Positions 43,001-57,800 of a stretch of DNA of 64,000 nt are shown here, piece by piece. Source of the DNA: Pyrocephalus nanus (Eukaryota; Chordata; Aves; Passeriformes; Tyrannidae). The notes under the pieces were generated by a model. That model had not been told where the DNA came from. It saw nothing but the letters and a program-made list of their open reading frames with translations, and did no database searches. Where the stretch lies: contig CM076270.1 of assembly GCA_038380795.1 (NCBI GenBank), positions 14,737,001-14,801,000 of the forward strand, written 5' to 3'. Within the stretch, counting starts at the first letter, position 1. The number at the start of each line of letters is the position of its first letter. The translations under genes were made by a program, and so were the position numbers.

Positions 43001-46000
43001 ACAAGGTGACAACTGCACAGATAAAAATCAGGCCAAGGAAAGCCAAGACATTCCCCAGAAAACAGTTGTTAAAATTCTTGGCTTTCTATCCAAGCAGCAT
43101 GCATTTGCCAAAAATCTTTAGGCTTCTTTGCTATCTCAAAAGCATTTGGAATAAACACAGATAACTAAATGTGTACTGAAGAACTGTTTTAAAGGATTGA
43201 CTTCTCTGTTTCCAAACTAATAACGTGTTTCTTACTTCAAAGGTTCATTTCAAAAATCTTCCAGAATACAACACAGTTAAAAAATAAAAACATTCAAAAT
43301 CCTAGAGTTTTATTAGCACAGGATTTATTAGCTCAGCATTTTGTCCTTTTTGCGCTGCTGACCTTTTCTATTTATTATTTATTTTTAGTGGGGGGAAAGC
43401 AGGGCTCAAAAATTAGGGAGAGGAGGTGGTACCAGCAAAAAACCTTTGACCGATAAGTGGCTTCTAAGAAACAATCTCAGAGAAGAGGAAGCTGTTGCAG
43501 ATTTCTCTGAGGATATGAAAAGCAGTGACATGAACGGGTCACATCTCTGAATGCAGAGAGCTTAATAAATCATTGTAAGAGTTTAGGAGAGGCACCTTCC
43601 TGGTCCAGGTCAAGCTGGTTTTGTCTGCTGAATGAACTAACAGCACAATCACTGCCGGAGAGTAATTTGTCCACATCAATGCTGACACAGCATCTAAATG
43701 TGAGGGGAACCCCAGAAACGATGAAGCTCTGCACTGATCACAGTCCTGCCAAGAGAAATGCAGAAGAGCACATGAATGCAGTGCTCCAAAGGAGTGCTCC
43801 CACAGCTCTCTGCTATTTTATGGGGAACTTAGTTCAGTGGTCAAGGGAACATCCATCCACTTGAACAGCCAGATGTAACAAGAAAAAGCACTTTCCCTCC
43901 AATCTGAGAAAAGGCCAATTAAAATAATGGCTTTATTTTTCAGAAATACTTCTCCAGGAAGTTGCAGTGAGTGTAAAACCAAGAGCAACGGAGCAAATTA
44001 AAACATTTCCAGTATTATTTGTTCAGTGACATGCAAAATAATAATGCTCCTATCTGGGTTTCAAAAGGAGCTACTGGACATGCTCAAACACCCTTCAGGG
44101 GAGGCACTTTAACAGTGAGCTAGAACAGCTCAGAATTCAATACAAATCCTCCAGTATTTGTCACTCCTGGAGGAAGGGACCAGTGGTCACTGAGAGTCCG
44201 TGATGCCAGTCCAAGTCATCAATAAACACAGGTATCAATGAACAAAGATTACTCATCAATAAACAGGGTTTGTAAAGGAGCCTCTCACAGCCCCCTGCCC
44301 CAGAGGGCCTCAGCCTGAGCCTTCCAACCTGCTCAGATCACCCACCTCAGGCTTCACTGCCATGGCCCAACCTGTGAACAGCAAAAGCATGTGCTGGACA
44401 AACAACACCCACCTTTTAGCAGGAAGGGGCACAGCCGGGTAAGGAGGAAAAACTCTGATTATCCCCAGCAGAAAATGGTTACAAAAGAAGCTGGTGGCAA
44501 ACTGAAAGGCCCCACTCTATTTACTCATTCCAACTCAGTGCCACACCAAAGATGAACCATCACCTTACTGGGAGATGGCGGATGGTTCAAAACCACGGGT
44601 ATAGAAACCTGTTCTGGAAAAGTGCCTTTGCAGGTGACAGCCCCTCAATGTTCAGAACAGCCCACCAAGGCTCTGGAGAGCTTCTGAAGCAGTTTGTGAG
44701 ACTTGGTGGCTTCTCACCAAAGAGCTTTCTCCCATTTCCCAGCAGCTGCTTGGCTGCTGTTTGAGCCCAACCAAAGGCCTGCAGGTTGGTGGGGGGTTTG
44801 CTTGGATCTTCTCTGCCTCCACTGGGAGGTTCCAGCACCAAAAATCGCCCAGAGCCCTTCCTCGCTTCCCTCAGGGACCTGCCATCACCCCAGCAAGGAT
44901 GGCCTGAACTCAGGGTGCCAAAAATACCTCGCCAGCTAAAAATGAGGAAGCTGCTTGATTAGGCAGAAAAGCACAGCTTTTATTTCAACCATGGTCTCAG
45001 CAGCTAAAATGGAAAAGTCCCAGAAAACACAGAGCAGACACAAAATTCACAATGGAGTTTCTAATCCCCCATCAACTGAAGTATAAAATTAGATAAACAT
45101 GCAAAGGACTATCTTCCCCAATTATAGTAAGGACACGGGAATATCCCAAATTATACTGTGTATGAGAAGAGGATAGTCTAGTTCCATGTTTCTTAGATAT
45201 TTAACTAAATCCAATAGAGAGACGCTAAGAATTTAAAAGCAGATTTTTCCTTTCACATTTTCCCCTGTGAGCTGCAGCAGGATTTTTCTTTGCTCAACCT
45301 TAATAAATTTTATGTATTAAAATAGCATCCTTAATTACTGCTTAGAGCTCCTATAAACTTTCAGTATTCAAATTTTATTGCAGCCATTTTAATACCTTCA
45401 ATTACCTCATTCAGATTTTTTATGCTAAATACTCTCAATTACCAAGTACTCCACCACTGCAGTTTTCTAATACCAAGACAGCTCTTTAATATTACAGATG
45501 TGACAGGTTCTCCCATTTAATGTGGTTGAGCTCACCCCACTACTTCATTACCCAGCTCGTGTTCAATACACTCCCAATTGCTGGTGGCTCTTTTCATCAC
45601 TAATTACATATTTCAAGCCCAACACGAATCGATTTCCAGCCCATGACCGGCAGCAGAGCCAAGCAATCCCACCCCTTGTTCTTCACCCCAGCCTGGCCTG
45701 GCCTGCTGTTATTCCCATGCTCTCCTCTCCCTGCCCTTCTCTGCCTTTAAATAATAGGTTTGAAGCAGGATATGCTGCTTTAATGTGCATTTGTAAAATC
45801 TAGAGCAGAACAGGTTATGGATCTGTCCCCAGGCCCTCGGGAAGCAGGACACAGTGCAGGGCTGCCAACTGCCTTGCCATTCCCGCTTGGAAGAGGCAAG
45901 AGAAGAGGAATGTGCACTTCCAAAGCTGTACGACCCTGGTACCATTTCCATCACTGATTTTTACATTTCTGTATCAAAAATGCTCATAAATCTGGTCTTA

Positions 46001-46598
46001 AGACTGCCAAAGAGAGAAAATGGAACAGACTTCCTTTCTTAACTAACCCCTTCAGGCTCAGTGCCCTTTTCCAGGAACACTGGGAATTACTCGTGCCTTT
46101 CCTAGGGAAGGCACCTGTCTTACCTGCAGGCTGAAGCCTGCACTGCACTAGATACTTAAAGCAGGTGCTCAAGAGTCTAAAATATACATGTTAAAACTCA
46201 CACATCCTTCATACCTACAACTCCTGCACACAGAGCTCCCAGGGAATTCACAGGGAATTCCCACTCAACACATGGAGCAAAAACTCCACCCTTGCCTGCA
46301 TTTGAGCTTTTTATGCCTGGGGTTTTCTCCTCTTACATCTTTGCAATAAGTGAAGTCAAATGCCATCTACAACTCTGTATTTCCAGGAGTACCACGCTAA
46401 GCCAAGCCTGTGAGGAGGACCTGACCTTGCAGAGTGCCATGGGCAGATGTGACAAACATAGCTGGAATCCCATTCCCTGACACACCCTGTGGGCACTGCA
46501 ACCTTTACACAAAGGCCTTTCCAATGCCAGCCCAGCCCTGGACCTTCCTTCGCAGTCAGAATTCAGGGACCTCTTCAACACCTTCCTGTTTTATTAAT

Positions 46599-46632
46599 TA
46601 TATATATATATATAACGTATATTATATATTAT
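46599..46632 (+). repeat. TA-rich microsatellite
   Basis: A TATATA run followed by the interrupted block acgtatattatatatt. It is likely to be unstable in length. Confidence 0.85.
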
Positions 46633-49600
46633 TTTCCGGTTTATTCACATATTAACTGCAGCCAATACAGCCATCTCCCAGTTCCAGACACACTGGGAAC
46701 ATTAACAGAACGCAAAATTAAGACAGTTTATTTATTAGTCTCAGCAAAATTTTCCACACTGAAGCTAAAAACATCTCTCCAGCATTCCTCCAACAGTGCT
46801 GAGAAAATCCTGCATTCCAAGCTAAAACAAGTTTCAAGATTTCCTTACCAATGGGCACTAGAGCCCCTTGCACGAGTTTTCAATTACTCCTCAAAGAAGG
46901 GAGCCCTGAGACTCGAGCAGCAGGGCAGCAGCTGATGTTTCTGTAGCAGGAGTGGCCACACTTGCTTTGCAGACACAAGACATTTCTCCAACGTGAAAGT
47001 GCAGTTTGGCAGCCACACTTGAAAAAGGGTCATAGTCTGGAGTAGTTGCTGACCTTACTGAAGCACCAGGAGAAAGATCTGGGAGAATGAGTTATGAGAT
47101 TAATTGCCAAAGGAGGCAAAAAGAACACAGAATGAGATTTTTAATTCACTAGAGAAAAATGGGAAAAGGAACACATTTTAAAGTGTCATTTTTTATGGGA
47201 GGGGCTTTACAATTCTTTTTATTTAAATGTGAACATTTCAAAGGGTATTTATTCTTGAGTGTTCTCTATTGTACAATTTGATTTCTAATCTGCTTGCAAA
47301 CTCCCAGACTGATGAAGACTTGGATAAAATCAAACCACATGACAGGGAAATGGAAGAGAAAGCAATTAGCACAGTAGTTAAATACTGACTTGCAAATATA
47401 AGATGGTTTCCTCAAGTCAAGAAACAACTGTTATTACAAGGTAAGATCAAAATGAACATTTATAGTCTGTCTGAGCAGAGCCCTAGGTTACAGGGAAAAT
47501 GAATCCTTAAGGTCAAAAGGACAGTTCCTAAGTCAGGAGATGATTTTAGGGATGAGCTCCAGTCAGCTGGCCCATGAGACTCTTGCTCCCAACACTGACC
47601 CATCGAGTTCTTTGCTGGGAGAAGCAGAAATTCTGCTTTGGGTTGGTACAGCCTGTATTTAGCCCTTTAGCTTCCCCTTCCAACTGGGTGTTGTTTTGCT
47701 CTCTTTCTTAAATTTCTTACTTTAATTTCAGATAAGAAAGAGCTACAAGTCTGTGATGCAAAAGCACAAACTTTTCCTTGCTTGAAAACCAAACTACCAA
47801 GTCTGTCCAGGGAGAACTCATCCACAGGCACTGGAGGGGCAGGAAAACAGCTCCAGAGCTTGATCAAGGAGAGGACTCTCCAAAATGCTGCACAGTCCAA
47901 AAAGAGCAGAGCAGAGGGGAACCTGGCAGAACTGAGCACTGCAGAGATGAAACCAGAGTGGCAGGGGCCCTAAGACTGAAGGCATTTGGGTTTAAACATC
48001 GCAAGCTCAAGCCTTATACACGTACAGTGCCAAACTCTCAAGAGATCTGAGAGCAGCTGACTTCTTTTTCCTTGGATATTTGAGGGCTCTTAGAAGGGAA
48101 AGTAAGAGATTGATGATTAGGGTCTCCCTAGTCTATTAAAAAGGGTGATATATTGTAAGATAAGTGATATAATCACGGAGATGAGCTTCCCTGGCTGGTA
48201 CGTTTGAAGAACAAAGTACTGATGGTCTCCCAGTTGCAGTGATAGGGAAGAAATCCATATTCCCAGAGAGCTAGGCAGGTTCTTTGAGGTTATTACTGCT
48301 GCACTGGATGCTGCTCCACCCAGTGAAATGCCCAATTGCAAACAGCTCCCTTAGGTTGAGAGCCACAGTAGAAATGTGGTTGCCACAGAAGGAGAGAATG
48401 AAAACACCGACTGCTCCCCTAGCCCAGCACTCTGTGTCACAGTGACTGCACATCAGACCACAGGCTGTCTCTAACCTGCAGAGACCCCTGCGCTCCCACA
48501 GCCCCCTCCAACAACCCCCAGGGCAGAGAGAAGCCAGCAGTGCTGGGGAACTGCAGCTCAGCTCAGACAGCAAAGGAGGGCTGGCTGCTCACTGCCCTCT
48601 CCTCAATGTGCTCCCAAACTCAGTGGCTGCTGAGGACCTGGCTGGGGCAGGCAGCCCTGGCAGTGCTGAGTGAGACACCACTGTCCCTGGTTTATCCTGG
48701 GAGATGGAGGCAGCTCCTCTTCCCCACTGCAGGCCTGGAACCACCCCCTGGGCCTGCCAGGCAGGTGACCTTGTGCTCCAGGCACGAGTCAAACTGCTCC
48801 CAGAAGAAGGGTGGAGGGAACAGAGGCTCTTGAGAACCAAAATGCACTAAAATAGAAAGGCCAGGTATGTTTATCAAGGTAAAGCTACTAAATGAGCAAT
48901 ATTCAGCAAGGCCTAGAAAACACAAGCTAGGTCTTTTGCAATTCCAAACCTTCATCCCACCTCTACCAACATTCCCAAGACAAATCAGCCTGTAAAGCAC
49001 AGCAAGGGGCAGTTTCAAAATAAACAAACGAGGAGTGAAATCCAAGTTCCAAACCACCACGCACTTGAAACAGCAGAGTAACAACCACGATTTACGTCTG
49101 AAGCTATTCAATGAAGATTATAAACTGAGAGGAAACACATACTGGGATATGAGGAATCCGGGATCCACACAGGTAGTAAATAAATGTTGCTAATGATGTC
49201 AAAACTGGAAGACTGGTTTTGGGGCTCAAAACACCCGTGTTTGGTACAAAAACATACCTACAGTTTGGAAGAAACAAAAGCTGCTAAAAATGCCCATGCT
49301 GGCAGACAGCTGTTTCCAAGGCAAATTTTAGGGGGCATCTGTAAAACACAGACTGTGTTCACATTACATGGATCCCTTTCCCACCTTTTTAGCATCTTTT
49401 AATTTTCTTTCCCAGTTTTTTTCTTTGCTCTTCGAGCTGCCATTATACTTTTACCACAAAAAAGCAAATCCCTTTCTGCATTGTCAGAAGTCATCGTGAA
49501 GATTTGTACCACTTTGTAGCAACAAAAAAGTAGCATTTGAAATCAAAGGAGGTGGAGAAACCGGTGCTCCACGTAGGCTTTCAAGAGCTTGACGCTGAAC

Positions 49601-50240
49601 AAATAAGGCAGCCTCTTTCCTCAGACTGTTCATGAATATTGAAGACTGCAGCTAATCAAATGACAGCAGACAACTGCACCAGGCAGCAGCATCAAACAGG
49701 AAAGGCCTGATTCTCCTCCACAAGAGCCAGGGGAAACCACAGCTCCTGTCTGATCACCTGCACCTCCTGCTCACCACAGCGGGGAACCTGCTTTGGGCCA
49801 AACATCCACTGGGTTCACCAGAGACAGCTGCTTCCCATCCCTCCAGCTGTGAAAAGGAGGAACCTGCCTCTCAGGGACAGAGCCCAGGAGTGACTCCAGA
49901 TATCCAGGCATGGGTTAAGGAACTCTGGGATCACCCACAGAGCCCTCCACGAGGACAGACAACAGGCCCTGGGGGGTTCAGGAAGAGCTGGTCACAACAA
50001 ACACATGGAGAACAACCCAGCCAGCACCACTTACATCATCATCAGCAAAGCAGGGTGCCCAGTCTGGGGGATCAGGCTTAAGCTCAGATACAAAGACACA
50101 GTTTGTGTTAGAGAAGAGATCGAGGAGGGAAAAAAAACCCACAAAGACAGCTCACATTCATTCGGGCACATCAGAAGTAGCTCAAGATGACCAAATAAAA
50201 ACCAACATCAAAAACAAACCAGTCAGTCAGAATATATAGC

Positions 50241-50330
50241 ACTGGAATAAGCTGCTTAGGAAGTGCAGTGAAACTTCCAGCAATTAAGAGATTAGACGAG
50301 CATCTGTCAAGACTATTGTAAATTATCTTC
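50241..50330 (+). mobile_element. Ancient CR1 LINE 3' fragment
   Basis: The sequence actggaataagctgcttagg, a cttccagcaattaagagatt block and agacgagcatctgtcaagac resemble the tail of old amniote CR1 families, which read wggaataggctgccyaggga and later gattagacaarcatctgtca. It is strongly diverged. Confidence 0.6.
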
Positions 50331-53300
50331 CCCCAAGACAGAGAAAGGTCTCTCTCCATTCTCTTGTTTGTTCAGTGTTCTTTCAGGAACAAAGAAAAGC
50401 CAGAAAGAGCCAGTAAAGTAAATAAATAACCATCCTAGTACAAGTCCATTGTTGCAGTAAAACACAAGACTGGATAGAGGTCTCTGAACACTACAGTTTT
50501 AATACCCCTTAATGTAAAAGCAAGATGAATTTGGACCTAGAGTTGTGTCCCTAGAGATTCTACCAATGCACAAAAAAAAAAATCAAATAAAATATTTAAA
50601 CACACCCCAATACCAGTCCTTTCACTAAATAAAACTTCAGTGGTAAAAGTCTTTCTAGGTTATATTCTCCCAACACAGCACGTCCCAGTTGGAGGATGGA
50701 GAGGTGTAAGTGATAAAGCCTTTGCAACTTTTCAAAAATAAACTTCTGTCCTAGAAGAAAATAATTATAGAGCAAAATAATAGCTTGTTTCTGCTTGAAA
50801 GCCAGGGGTATAAGACTGCAGAGCAGGTATTATGTGGAACTATTAACCACTCTAACACTTTGGGTAGCAGTCCTCAAGAAAACACACAGCAAGGTGTGCT
50901 GGCAACAGGGGAAAACTCTTATCAGCTGGAGAGCAAGGAAAAGGGATTGCAAGGAACAGAACCTGGAGGGGGCAGGGTGGCCTCGATTTTTTTTTTTAAT
51001 TACCTATGGTCAGGATGTTTAGAATTAGTGGGGAAAATGTGTTAGAGGCACTGAGTCCCACCAGTGAGAGCACAGACACCAACAACAAAGTCACCCGTGG
51101 GCCCCCGGGGGAGGGGTCACAGCGGAACTGGGACGTTCTGGGCAGGGACACTTTTGCTCACCTCCACAGTGCCCTTGGGAGCACAGACAGTTGTGACTGA
51201 GCCCAGCAGCCAGCCTGTGGCCACCTTCAAAGCAGTTTGTGTTGCTCTCCCACTCCGCACTCCACTCACACATCTGACACTGCCCCAGCACACAAGTGCT
51301 GCTGTATCCTGCTACTTTTTCTACTCTCCCCATCCGGTGTCTGTTCCAGTTCCTCTGGGAGGCTTCATCCAAAATAAATGTTCTCTCCTAAGCAAGGTTA
51401 GCAAAACCATTTGCTCTTTATGTGAGCTCTCAGTAACTTGCCTGGTTTGGAGCAAACACAGATGTGGCTCAAACCCCAGGCCCTCCCCACAGCGCTGCAA
51501 GGATGCACTGGATGTTACTCTCAGTGTGGCAACACAATCTGCTACTTATGCAAAATGTGCAAAAAGCAGCTCTTGTAGTCCCAACCAAGCTACCACTGAC
51601 TATTTTGCAGACAATTATTTAAAAAAAAAAAAAAATAAAATCCATGTAGCTCGATCAGTTTAGTAACAACAATCTCATTACAGCCACAGAACGGGTCAAC
51701 TATAGGCTTTACTCTAAAGCAGGAAAGCTCAGCAGGAGCCTCCCACTGAAATCCATAGGAAAAAAATAAATGTGTATTTACCACAGCCAAAAAAACCCCT
51801 TCTTAACCTCATATTCAAAAATTAATTTGAATAAGTTGTGTTGGAACACAACAAAAATAATCAATCTGCAGCTAAGAACCTAATACAGGAATTTCCAGTC
51901 TGGGTGGTTGGTCTGTCAGAGGCATATGTTATTTAAAACAAGACTGGAGTAACTGCCTAACAATGCCCATCTCAACCACAGACGTGCTCATCCCAGCCAT
52001 CTACAACAATGTAAAAACCAAAGTTCCCCCTGAGGATTCAAAAAAATCCCCAGCAACCAAGTCCCAAAGTGCCTGAACTGCCAGCAAAGTAAAAATAACA
52101 CAAATGAGGCTGGCCTGGGTCTTAAGGTTCTGCTCTTTGTTGGCTATTAAAAGGCAAGCCAACATGTTCTTCCCTTTCTTCCCCAGAGCTTTTTGTCTGC
52201 TCGGCTCCAGCCTCTGCTGCAGGAACTCTGCCAGTGACGTCAGGGCAGGAAGAGCAGGGCCTGTTCTCAGTAACCTGAGCCACTCTGCTGCTTTGGAACC
52301 TTCTCTGAGAGCCTGGCATTACCAACAGCTTGGCCAGAGCTAAAGCAGGACCCCTTCTTCTGACATCCACGTAATCAGGCTAGTTCAGGGAGCTGCAGGA
52401 GATGGAGCTCCTTTGCACAACACTTCCTCCCCCAGCTCAGGACAGGAACAGCCTGTTTCTCTCCCCCTCAACCCCTCAGTAGGTGCAAAGGGAGCTTCCT
52501 GGGAATTTACTTCTCCTACAGAGATGCAAGTCAATGTTTTTGTACATCCCATGCTCTTCAGTGACAACTGTTCCACCCTGCCAGTTCCTCAGAACTCACT
52601 CCAGACAGTGCTGATGGTACCTCCTGGCACTGCAGGGCCTCCAGGTTCTGCTCAAATGCTCTGGATGATGCTGAGCAATGACACTCTCCTGCAAAAGGCC
52701 TGGCAGAAACTGCCAAGAAAACGTTCTGAAAGTTTACAAAAGGATACCCTTTCCATCTTAGAATTTTTGTAACAACCCCTTGGTCCAGGAAATAATGGCA
52801 GGTACAACTGACAACTCCTCTCCCTGCTCCCACATGTGACACTTCATTCCCTTTGACTCCTATTCCTCACTAATGACCTTGTTTTTTCCTTCTCAGCTTT
52901 CCAACAGGACTCTGAATCAACCACCAGCAGTGAGAATCAGGAAAGCAAGGCATACCAATGGGAAAAGCTTGTCCTACCAGCTCTGATGGCCAAGGCATTC
53001 ACCGACACTGACCTCAAAGCCAAGAGATTCCCAATTTATCAGCCACCTCAGGCAACAGGATTTACACAAACCCCTCACCAGTGCTCTCAGTCCATGACCT
53101 GGTGCTCTGCAGTTATACCAACAGCAACACAAGTGTGTAAAGGCTTTCCTTCACTTAGCAACACAAGCAGCTTCTCTGGTTTCTTTGGGGGAGAAAACTG
53201 TAACAGTTCAGTATTGAAACACAGCCAGAAAAAAGCAATGACTGGGGCATTTCGCTTCAATTCTTTTTCTCGCAGTGCCAGTGGGTCACACCCAAAATTT

Positions 53301-54780
53301 GGCATTGCCTGTGTTCTCCCACTTGTTTGAAAGTGAGGAAACCTCCAGCCAGGGCACAGGCTGTGCAGGACAGGCTCCCTCCTCCTGTTCCATGTTGCAC
53401 TCCAGTGCTGGGGATATTTGAAAGGACTCAACCACAAGTTCTCACTGTCATTCAACCCGCCACCCTCTCCTCCACCTCAGCCAGTGGACAGTGCTGCCAT
53501 AATCCAGCCTGGACATTTTCAATCAAACAGTACAATACTGCACGTGTCTCTTCCCCTCCAGTTCTGAACGTGTCCAGCATCTTGTACACCATCACAATAA
53601 TCAGTATTCAAAACTTCCCTAAAACATTTTGAAACAGGAACTACATTCCAGCTCCTTCTTACCACTTTGGCAGAGAAAAATGCTCCAAATGGAGCTTACA
53701 GAGACAAAAGATATTTAAAAAAAAAATCACTCATGACTGGGGAAGGCAAAAGACATGCACAAACCCACAGAAATTATGCCATTTCCTTTGAACAGCTACA
53801 CTGACCCTTTCTAGAGGGGTGATTTCTGCAAATACAAGCACAACAATCAACTAGTGCTAAAATAGGAAAAGCCTCAAGGAGCTTAAGAAAAACACCGGGA
53901 GTGAGGAACAGAAAGGAGATGAAGATCAAACCAGAACAAACCAGCCCTGCTCTGTAACTCCGAGGGCAGAGCATCCCAAGTTGGGGCAGTGTTTCTGAGA
54001 ATCCCCTCCCGAGGCTGGGGAACTTCACTGACCACCTGAGCTCTCCTTCCCTCCCACTGCCCTTCCCAGGGCACGGTGGGCAGCAGGGACAGGGCTCCTC
54101 GCGGCTGAGCACAGTCTGGAGCGGCCGAGGGAGGGCAGCCCCTCTCACCTCAGCTCTGCACGCTGGGGGAGCTCTGCAGGGCTCATCTGCACTCCCTGGA
54201 CTCTGTTATTTGTTTTACAGTATTGCTGCAACCCTGTTGTTTTGTTTGGGTTCTTTCATGCCCAGTATCCAACAGAAACAGGCCTACAGGACTGTGTTCT
54301 GTGTGCACATCCTTCCCTGTTCTTTCCTCCAATTCTACCATCAGTAATTATCAGTCTATGGATCAATTTCCACCAAATACAGGAAAACAGAGATCCCAAA
54401 ATATGTAAGTTCCTCTACATTTTTTAAATATTCATTTCTTAGAAAAGAGATGTTTAATTCCTCTCCCACAAGCAGTGTCCTAATAAAGTAAGACTACAGG
54501 AAAAAACAAAACTATCAGGCACCAAAGAAGCCACATCAGTGAAAGAAAACAGCCTTCAAAAAAAAAATTCTACTGCTGTAAGCAGTGCTTACTCTTAGCA
54601 CAATTCAGAGCTGGGCTTACTCCCTCACCCAACGCTGATGTTACAGCCTAGTGAGCCTAACTTAGTAAAAACTATTCTAGAAAACAGATTCGTAGGCAGC
54701 TAAATAAACAATGGCATTTAGACAGGGAAATCAACCTCCCTTCTGCACAGGAAAGGCACGTTCCACAAACCCACAGGAGT

Positions 54781-54826
54781 CCTCAGAGCTCTCCCTCCTG
54801 CATCCTCAGAGCCCTCCCTCCTGCAC
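54781..54826 (+). repeat. 23-bp tandem duplication
   Basis: Two adjacent copies of cctcagag(c/t)(c/t)ctccctcctgca(t/c) differ at two positions. It is a local duplication in intron 1 with no evident function. Confidence 0.85.
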
Positions 54827-57800
54827 ACATCCGTGGACAAAACCTGCTCCAATTCCCAAGGGACACTCAACCTGATTCTTCTCAAAAGGCTCCTGAAGAA
54901 ATGAAGTTGCTGTGGCAACAAAGGGCCTTGGACAGGTTAGGGGGCAAGGACAGAGGAAACAGAGAGCAAACCAGATGTCATCTCTGACAACGGAGCAAGG
55001 CCACCAGGGAAGTCCCACAGGAACACAGGGCGTGGAGCAACCTGGCCTAGCAGAAGGTGTCCCTGCCCAGGAGCAGGAGACAAGCTCTGAGGCACTTTGC
55101 AGCCCAGCCCTCTCTGGGACACTGGGAATATGCGCTGGAGGCCAGGCTGGCACCTCAGGGCACGGAGGAGAAGGACAGCGGCTTGCTGACGACAGCCAGC
55201 TCCTCACCGGAAGGCAGAGAGGAGCAGCTGCAAAGGTGGGAAGAACAAACACGGGCTACAGGCAGCAGAGCTGGCAGAGGGAGGTCAGGAAAGGTGAGGA
55301 GTCCCCCAGGTTTACACCCAGTGCTGGGCTCCACACTGACACCCAGGGCAGCACACACAGCTGAGGGCTCTGAACCTCTCCCTGTAGCACCGGTTTTCCC
55401 CAAAAATACTCTTGCCACTGACCTTGCATCACGTCTAGCAACTCCTTACCCTGATGGCCTGACTCAGGTCAGTCACTGGGCAGAAAAATGCCCCTCCCAA
55501 GCAGATGGGTTTGCCAGGGAGGGAAGGGGTGGTGAGCACAAAGGAAGGGGAGAGCTGTGCAGCTATGGAGGCACAGGCTGACCCCTCTCTCAGCTCAACC
55601 ATCTTGTGCAATCCCACTGGCAGCAACAAGCTCATGTGGTCCTAATGAACAGCCCTAGGAATTAACAATGCAAAACTGGCACATTTATCATTCATTTACG
55701 ATGGAATTCATTACCCATTTCCTAATGAAGTTTCACTTGCCACTTATAAACACAAACATCTTTCTAGTCCTTGGGGATTCTAACCCTAAAAGGAGAGAGG
55801 GAGGGAAACCCTCATGTGAGGGAGAGCAAACAGACACTCAGCTTGTTATTTGATTTGTTTCAAAAAACCACACCACATGCTATGCCCTAGTATATAAAAA
55901 AATGTATCCAAGATTAATTGTTTTGATTTTTATTATTTTATTGGAGAAAAATATTTGACATTTAGAAACATTTCTGACACACAGGACAATCCCTTTGTAA
56001 CTCTACAAAGAAATATCTTTTTCTATGAGCTGAACAATCTGTCAACACTGTTTTCACTCAGCTAACCTGCCAATAGAATACAAGCCTGCTATATGGAGAG
56101 TTACAGAATACAGACTCATTAGATTTATTTATAGAATAAATAATGTATCTGCTGCTGAAACCCTGCTCAGCAAGGAGCACAGTTGGCTGGGTGTTGCCTC
56201 ATGCTGCTTTGCAGTAAAACATTACTTTTGGGAACCACCTGAAACAACCTGCCCTTCAGCTGAGGCAGGACAGGCTTAAGAATCCAACCTCCTGCAAATT
56301 CAAGCAGAGTTACCAAATTTATCAAGTTTATGTTGTCCCTATAGTCCTAAGCAGGACACACATGACACTGTTTGGCCCTGATGAATCTACTGTCCATGGG
56401 CCTCCTGCCATCTCCAGAACACTGTTACCATTAAACAGCATTTTCCATAATCCCAACATGCCCGTGGAGACGCTGCAAAGCTGCCCAAGCCCAGGAGCAC
56501 AGCTCCTCTGGGTTCCTGGGCACTGTCCCTCGAGGGACTCACAACCTGCCACGGGCTGAAATCATTGCCTACACTCAGACTGTCAACAGGACATGGCAGA
56601 AATTGGCCAGTGGCCACAAAATCACCGCTAAGGAGAAGATTCCCCCTGCAGCTCCTTCCCTTCAGCTCTTTTAGCCAGCTGAAGGTGGGATTTGCCTTTA
56701 AAGATATTAGAGTGAACCTTCATGAAACAACACTTGTTTTTGGAAGCACGTTTGCAGATTGAAAAGTTGAACAGAGGGTGATAATAATGCTCTCTAAACC
56801 ACTTTGTTTCTAAGGCAATAAAGGAATATGTCACTGTGTTCTGATCACATCCTGAACACCCAAACCAACAAAGTTACACCATTATGGAAAAGCAAAATAC
56901 TGCATATCCCTAGAAGGCCTGCTAGAAACAGCAAACCCATTATCTGTTGGTGAACTCCAACTTTGTAGGATTTCTTTCTTGGAGAAGAAAGAAAAGCAAC
57001 TCTGCTCCCTTCTATCTTTAGCCAAAGGAGCAGACACAGTGGCACTGCAGGGGAGAGATGGCAAACTGCAACGGGAGCTTCAGAGCTCCACGGGATAAAT
57101 GAGAGTGACTCCAGTGAATCCCCCAAACTTTAAATGAAGCAGGAAACATCTTGCAGATGTTGGTTGGCATTTTAAGTCCTGAAGCCAGTACACCAGATTT
57201 AGACAAAGCACCTCCTTATCTTGGCATCAGAGCCAGCATCGCCTTCTGGGTCTGACTCCAAGCCCCAGGAGGCAGAGCCAGGTCTCACCCAGCAGTGCCA
57301 AGTCCAAAGTTTGGCTTTAATATTCCCGAACCACTTCAGTTTGCTGCTCTCAGTGTGTCTTGTGTTCACTACAGCACTGGCACTTTGGAATTTTCAGCAG
57401 GGTGGGCAAGTCTATTGTGCATGTTACCGGAAAACAGATCACCAATGTTGCAATAAAGGCAAGTCCTTATCCCAGTAAAAGGATTTTTCTCAGAAAGCCA
57501 TCACAATTTAGCATTTCAGCCCCATTGCATCCTTACACTTCTAGGAGCTCACTTGCCTGCTAAAACGGTGTTTAAATTACCAATATTTATCCACCTTATA
57601 TCAGGGCAAGCCTTTGCAACAGAGGGAAAGAAAGGAGAGAATCCAAAGCCACCAGTACAAACTTGGGGTATGTGTTCTTCTTTCAACTCAACAAATATTC
57701 ACTTGTTGAGTTTCTGACTATCCCAAGGAACTCATTTGGTCAGTGCATCCACGTATTTAACGTTCACAAACCTTCTCAGCTACCAGAAGGTGACTGAAGT

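Noticed and set aside
51064..51663. A 199-codon plus-strand open frame in intron 1 ending near a poly-A tract.
   Set aside because: It has no recognisable domain, no good start context or promoter, and ends in a run of Lys from the A-tract. Its length is within what chance gives in a 64-kb window.
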